Below the pieces are notes generated by a model, which saw only the letters and a list, made by a program, of their open reading frames with translations, was not told where the DNA came from and did no database searches. A program made the translations under genes and the position numbers. 8,787 bases of DNA, taken from an uncultured Collinsella sp. (GTDB lineage: Bacteria; Actinomycetota; Coriobacteriia; Coriobacteriales; Coriobacteriaceae). Within the stretch, counting starts at the first letter, position 1, and the number at the start of each line of letters is the position of its first letter. Shown piece by piece: positions 5,848-8,787 of the stretch. Location: contig UQSC01000075.1 of the NCBI GenBank assembly GCA_900543615.1, positions 1 through 8,787 of the forward strand, written 5' to 3'.

Positions 5848-6819
5848 CTACCTCTCGCTTGGCATGGAAGTAGGGTGGCCGGGCTGGTCGTCGTAGGCGT
5901 ATTTGCTGTACACGTTGACCTCCCACTGCTTTTTTTCGACCTTTGCTACAGAATCTAGGATGAAGCCGGTCGCAAGGCTCAGGCCGCACAGGAACATAAA
6001 CGAGGCGGCGAGCATAGCGGTGGGGAAGCGCGGGACGAGGCCGGTCTGGAAATATTCGACAACGATGGGCATGCCCAGGGCGAGGCCGAATACCGCGAAC
6101 AGAAGCGCAACGAGGCTGAAGAACTTCAGCGGGCGGTAGTCCTTGAACAGCGTGCCGATCATCGCAACGACTTTAATGCCGTCGCTCACGGTGTTGAGTT
6201 TGGACTCGGAACCCTCGGGACGGTCGCGGTACTCGATGGGCACATCTTTGATGCGCCAGCGGTGGTCGACGGCGTGGATCGAGAGCTCGGTTTCGATCTG
6301 AAAGCCCTCGGAAAGCACTGGGAAGGTTTTAACGAACGGGCGGCTCATGGCGCGGTAGCCGGTCATGACGTCATCGAAGCTGTAGCCATAGATCCACTTG
6401 ATCATGGCGCGGACCAGGTTGTTGCCAAAGCCGTGGAAGGCGCGCTTGTTTTCCTCGGCGTAGGTGCCGTTTGAAAGGCGATCGCCTACGGTCATGTCGG
6501 CCGTACCGTTAAGGATGGGCTCGCAGAGGGCCTTGGCCGCCTCGGCGGGGTAGGTGTCGTCGCCGTCGACCATCAGGTAGCAATCGGCGTCGATGTCGCG
6601 AAACATCTGGCGGCATACGTTGCCCTTTCCCTGACGGGGCTCAAAGCGGACCGTGGCGCCGTGCCCGGTGGCGATGCGTGAGGTATCGTCTGACGAGTTG
6701 TTGTCATAGACATAGACCGTCGCTTGCGGAAGCTCGCGGTGAAAGTCGTCGATGACTTTGCCGATCGTGGGCGCTTCGTTGTAGCAGGGGATGATGACGG
6801 CGATGGATTCAGAATTCAC
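5848..6819 (-). CDS. DPM1-like family 2 glycosyltransferase with C-terminal membrane anchor
   Basis: A 323-residue GT-A glycosyltransferase of the dolichyl-phosphate-mannose-synthase-like group. Members usually move a sugar from a nucleotide donor to a polyprenyl phosphate or a glycan at the inner membrane face. Visible motifs are VIIPCYNEAPTIGKVI (8-23), YDNNSSDDT (38-46), G64-K65-G66-N67, the metal-binding D85-G86-D87-D88-T-Y, MTGYRAMSR (152-160) and F173-Q-I-E-T-E-L-S. Two hydrophobic segments at about 233-255 and 266-290 anchor it, followed by a short polar tail. The start is a GTG at 6819 with AAGGAG (6826-6831 on the plus strand) 6 bases upstream. It is transcribed opposite to both neighbours, sharing the terminator with rmlCD and a divergent promoter region with the ABC exporter. 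Composition resembles the exporter genes, not the GC-rich rml genes. Donor sugar unknown. Confidence 0.92.
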   Translation of the reverse strand: MNSESIAVIIPCYNEAPTIGKVIDDFHRELPQATVYVYDNNSSDDTSRIATGHGATVRFEPRQGKGNVCRQMFRDIDADCYLMVDGDDTYPAEAAKALCEPILNGTADMTVGDRLSNGTYAEENKRAFHGFGNNLVRAMIKWIYGYSFDDVMTGYRAMSRPFVKTFPVLSEGFQIETELSIHAVDHRWRIKDVPIEYRDRPEGSESKLNTVSDGIKVVAMIGTLFKDYRPLKFFSLVALLFAVFGLALGMPIVVEYFQTGLVPRFPTAMLAASFMFLCGLSLATGFILDSVAKVEKKQWEVNVYSKYAYDDQPGHPTSMPSER

Positions 6820-6849
6820 TCAATGCTCCTTATACGTTCAATCCTTGAA

Positions 6850-6855
6850 AGTATA
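6850..6855 (-). promoter_or_regulatory. Candidate -10 element for the minus-strand glycosyltransferase
   Basis: Read on the minus strand, 6855-6850 is TATACT (five of six to TATAAT). With a 17-bp spacer the -35 would be TTAGGA, matching only three of six. Transcription would start near 6843 and give a leader of about 24 bases containing the AAGGAG Shine-Dalgarno. Confidence 0.4.
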
Positions 6856-6934
6856 GCCGTTTGGGCTTGGCATCCTAAGATGTGGGTTAGTTCTCCAGTT
6901 TTGTTGCGCGAATCGTTTGCATGGCCGTCGGGTC

Positions 6935-6940
6935 TATACT
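6935..6940 (+). promoter_or_regulatory. Candidate -10 element for the ABC exporter operon
   Basis: TATACT at 6935-6940 would start transcription near 6947, with a leader of about 33 bases to the GTG at 6980. No good -35 lies 16-18 bases upstream. A short inverted repeat TCGTT-N4-AACGA (6943-6956) covers the predicted start site and could be an operator, though five-base arms can occur by chance. Confidence 0.4.
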
Positions 6941-6979
6941 GTTCGTTTGTCAACGATTACGAGTAAAGGAGTTGCATCC

Positions 6980-7825
6980 GTGTCGGATCAGACAAAGCAA
7001 CAAGAAACTCGCAGTCTGCCTGCGACGTTTGCTAAGAACGAATTTGAGAAGGACGCGTTTATCCTTCGTCAGCTGGTTACCAAGGATTTTAAGATCAAGT
7101 ATCGCCGTAGCGTTCTGGGCGTCGCATGGTCGGTGCTCAACCCGCTGCTGATGATGATCGTCATGGCCATCGTGTTCTCGACGATTTTCGCCCAGGGCCG
7201 CAATGGCTCAATTACGCCCGAGATGTACCCGCTGTACTTGATCGTGGGTAACGTCACCTTTGCCGTCATGTCCGAGTCTACGAACCAGGCCCTGACGTCG
7301 ATCGTGGGTGCTGCCCCGCTGCTCAAGAAGGTTAAAGTGCACCGCTGGGTCTTCCCAGTACAGAAGGTGCTCTTCTCGCTGGTTAACTTTGCCTTCTCGC
7401 TGGTCGCCGTTGCCATCGTTATGCTGTGGTTCCACGTTATGCCTTCTTGGCACCTGATTCTGCTGCCGGTCTGCCTACTGCTGCTTATGTGCTTCTGCAT
7501 GGGCCTGGGCATGATGCTCTCCGCCCTCACGGTCTTCTTCCGCGATGTCATGCATCTGTGGAGCGTCGTCATTACGGCGTGGACTTACATTACGCCTATT
7601 TTCTGGACGACCGACTTCGTTGCGCAAATGCCGCATCTCGTGCGCATTCTGGTCTATGCGAACCCCATGTATAACTACCTGCAGTTTATGCGCGATATCT
7701 TCCTGTTCCAGACTACGCCCTCGCTTATGACGTTTGGTATGTGCGTCGCTTGGGCGGTTCTTGCGCTTATTATTGGCTATACCGTGTTCCATAAGTCCGA
7801 GCGCAAATTTATCCTCTACATCTAA
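6980..7825 (+). CDS. ABC-2 type polysaccharide exporter, permease subunit (Wzm/TagG/RgpC-like)
   Basis: A 281-residue integral membrane protein forming the channel of an ABC exporter for lipid-linked surface polysaccharide. The cytoplasmic N-terminus leads to R30-Q-L-V-T-K-D-F-K-I-K-Y-R-R-S-V-L-G-V, the amphipathic segment typical of ABC-2 polysaccharide permeases. About six hydrophobic segments follow (roughly 53-72, 84-101, 130-150, 158-184, 193-211, 253-270), with FFRDV (186-190) and YANPMYNYL (226-234) as family marks. I chose GTG 6980 because AAAGGAG (6965-6971) lies 8 bases upstream. The in-frame TTG at 6917 would add 21 residues that lack family character and run through the promoter region. 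The stop TAA at 7823-7825 overlaps the next gene's Shine-Dalgarno, so permease and ATPase are translationally linked. The transported glycan is unknown; the rml genes nearby suggest a rhamnose-containing polymer. Confidence 0.93.
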   Translation: MSDQTKQQETRSLPATFAKNEFEKDAFILRQLVTKDFKIKYRRSVLGVAWSVLNPLLMMIVMAIVFSTIFAQGRNGSITPEMYPLYLIVGNVTFAVMSESTNQALTSIVGAAPLLKKVKVHRWVFPVQKVLFSLVNFAFSLVAVAIVMLWFHVMPSWHLILLPVCLLLLMCFCMGLGMMLSALTVFFRDVMHLWSVVITAWTYITPIFWTTDFVAQMPHLVRILVYANPMYNYLQFMRDIFLFQTTPSLMTFGMCVAWAVLALIIGYTVFHKSERKFILYI

Positions 7826-7836
7826 GGAGTGCTGTG

Positions 7837-8604
7837 ATGACTGAATCTGTTGTTGATTACAGCGAGCAGCCTCTGGCTGTCGAGGTCGACGACGTCACCA
7901 TGATCTTTAACATGGCGTCCGAGTCGCTGACCAACCTCAAGGAGTACTTCATCAAGCTTGCCAAGCACGAGCTGTTCTTTGAGGAGTTTAGGGCGCTTAA
8001 GCACATCTCGTTCGATATTCATCGCGGCGAAGTTGTCGGTCTGGTTGGCACCAATGGTTCCGGTAAGTCTACGATGCTCAAGATTATCGCCGGCGTGCTT
8101 GAGCCCAGCGAGGGCAGCGTTAAGGTGCACGGTAACATTGCGCCGCTGATTGAGCTTGGTGCCGGCTTTGACCCCGAGCTGACCGCCCGCGAGAACATCT
8201 ATCTGAACGGCGCCCTGCTCGGCTATACCAAGGAGTTCATCGACGCCAACTTTGACGGCATTATCGAGTTCGCTGAGCTTCAGAACTTTGTCGACATGCC
8301 GCTTAAGAACTTCTCCTCGGGCATGGTGGCGCGTATCGCCTTTGCAATCGCGACGATTACCGAGCCCGATATTCTGATCGTTGACGAGACGCTGTCCGTC
8401 GGTGACGTGTTCTTCCAGCAGAAGTGCGAGGCCCGCATCCAGCACTTTATCCAGAGCGGCGACGTGACGGTTCTGTTCGTTTCGCACTCCATGGAGCAGG
8501 TTGAGCGCATCTGCCAGCGTGCCGTTTGGATTGAGAAGGGTGACCTTCGCATGGACGGTCCGGTCAGTGAGGTCTGCAAGGCGTATCGCGAGCAGTTCAA
8601 CTAG
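7837..8604 (+). CDS. ABC-2 type polysaccharide exporter, ATPase subunit (Wzt/TagH/RgpD-like)
   Basis: A 255-residue ATPase that powers the permease encoded just upstream. In order: a family-typical leader VEVDDVTMIFNMASESLTNLKE (15-36), Walker A G71-T-N-G-S-G-K77-S-T, the segment IELGAGFDPELTAREN (105-120) that takes the Q-loop place and marks the Wzt/TagH class, signature F159-S-S-G-M163 instead of LSGGQ, Walker B ILIVD183-E184, D-loop SVGD (187-190) and the switch histidine H217 in VSHS. It ends soon after the core domain, so it lacks the extra C-terminal glycan-recognition domain of long Wzt proteins. I chose ATG 7837 with AAGGAG (7824-7829) 7 bases upstream. GTG 7834 is possible but would sit only 4 bases away. 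No terminator is evident before the tRNA gene. Confidence 0.95.
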   Translation: MTESVVDYSEQPLAVEVDDVTMIFNMASESLTNLKEYFIKLAKHELFFEEFRALKHISFDIHRGEVVGLVGTNGSGKSTMLKIIAGVLEPSEGSVKVHGNIAPLIELGAGFDPELTARENIYLNGALLGYTKEFIDANFDGIIEFAELQNFVDMPLKNFSSGMVARIAFAIATITEPDILIVDETLSVGDVFFQQKCEARIQHFIQSGDVTVLFVSHSMEQVERICQRAVWIEKGDLRMDGPVSEVCKAYREQFN

Positions 8605-8606
8605 GT

Positions 8607-8612
8607 TATAAT
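8607..8612 (+). promoter_or_regulatory. Candidate -10 element for the tRNA-Arg gene
   Basis: A perfect TATAAT at 8607-8612 lies 44 bases before the tRNA 5' end, just after the ATPase stop. The -35 position falls within the ATPase coding end and is poor (TATCGC at 17-bp spacing). The remaining gap (8613-8656) holds only a weak imperfect hairpin. Confidence 0.4.
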
Positions 8613-8656
8613 TACTTGCGCTTGGCCGAATTGTTTGGCTGGGCGTGCGGTTATTT

Positions 8657-8733
8657 GCTCCATTAGCTCAGTTGGATAGAGCAGGGGACTTCTAATCCCA
8701 AGGTCGACGGTTCGAATCCGCCATGGAGCACCA
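8657..8733 (+). tRNA. tRNA-Arg, anticodon TCT
   Basis: A 77-base cloverleaf. Acceptor GCTCCAT (8657-8663) pairs with ATGGAGC (8723-8729), followed by discriminator A8730 and an encoded CCA (8731-8733). The D-arm has stem GCTC/GAGC. The anticodon loop CTTCTAA (8689-8695) has anticodon TCT at 8691-8693, reading AGA and probably AGG. The T-loop is TTCGAAT (8711-8717). Two stem positions do not pair: G8684/A8700 at the base of the anticodon stem and A8707/C8721 in the T-stem. The rest is canonical and the gene looks functional. Confidence 0.95.
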
Positions 8734-8738
8734 TCGTT

Positions 8739-8787
8739 CTGTCTCTTATACACATCTGACGCTGCCGACGAATAGCCTTGTGTAGAT
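8739..8787. other. Residual Illumina Nextera adapter, index and P5 start (not genomic)
   Basis: Bases 8739-8771 equal the reverse complement of the Nextera read 1 transposase adapter. They start with the 19-base Tn5 mosaic end (8739-8757) and continue with GACGCTGCCGACGA (8758-8771). Next come eight bases ATAGCCTT (8772-8779) in the index position; their reverse complement AAGGCTAT is, as I recall it, Nextera i5 index S520. Then GTGTAGAT (8780-8787) begins the reverse complement of P5. This is read-through of a short library insert left in the assembly. Real sequence ends at 8738. Confidence 0.97.

Noticed and set aside
8624..8640. Hairpin after the ABC ATPase gene as a terminator
   Set aside because: The 7-bp stem contains two G·T pairs and a 3-base loop, and no T tract follows.
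8657..8738. tRNA gene as an integration site for a mobile element
   Set aside because: No integrase, no repeat of the tRNA 3' end in the window, and the contig stops 5 bases after the gene.
8739..8757. Tn5/IS50 mosaic end, suggesting a transposon end
   Set aside because: It is followed by the rest of the Nextera adapter, an 8-base index and the P5 start, so it comes from library preparation and not from a resident mobile element.

Overview
This window looks like the end of a contig from a gut Coriobacteriia (Actinomycetota), most likely Collinsella or a close relative. That placement is inference from three things: the strongly G/C-ending codons of the rml genes, the Streptococcus/Bifidobacterium-like Rml proteins including a fused RmlC-RmlD, and the gene mix. 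There is no 16S or other decisive marker. The last 49 bases (8739-8787) are not genomic. They are Illumina Nextera adapter, an 8-base index and the start of P5, so the true sequence ends at 8738.

Layout. 1-648: 3' part of an AT-rich family 2 glycosyltransferase, cut by the contig start. 665-1564: rfbA/rmlA (glucose-1-phosphate thymidylyltransferase), GC-rich, closed by a hairpin terminator. 1660-3081: a two-gene cassette of intermediate GC, consisting of a DUF4869-like protein and a P-loop NTPase of unknown function, tightly coupled. 3157-4176: rfbB/rmlB (dTDP-glucose 4,6-dehydratase). 4197-4255: a very strong hairpin. 4291-5745: a fused rmlC-rmlD. 5768-5803: a bidirectional terminator. 5848-6819 (minus): a DPM1-like membrane-anchored glycosyltransferase. 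6820-6979: a divergent promoter region. 6980-8604: a two-gene ABC-2 polysaccharide exporter (permease plus ATPase). 8657-8733: tRNA-Arg(TCT).

How it fits together. RmlA, RmlB and RmlCD together supply every step from glucose-1-phosphate to dTDP-L-rhamnose. The glycosyltransferases and the Wzm/Wzt-type (RgpC/RgpD, TagG/TagH-like) exporter are what is expected for building and exporting a rhamnose-containing cell-surface polysaccharide. The odd element is the DUF4869/NTPase pair between rfbA and rfbB. It has no evident role in sugar metabolism, differs in base composition from its rml neighbours, and is the best candidate here for an undescribed two-component system.
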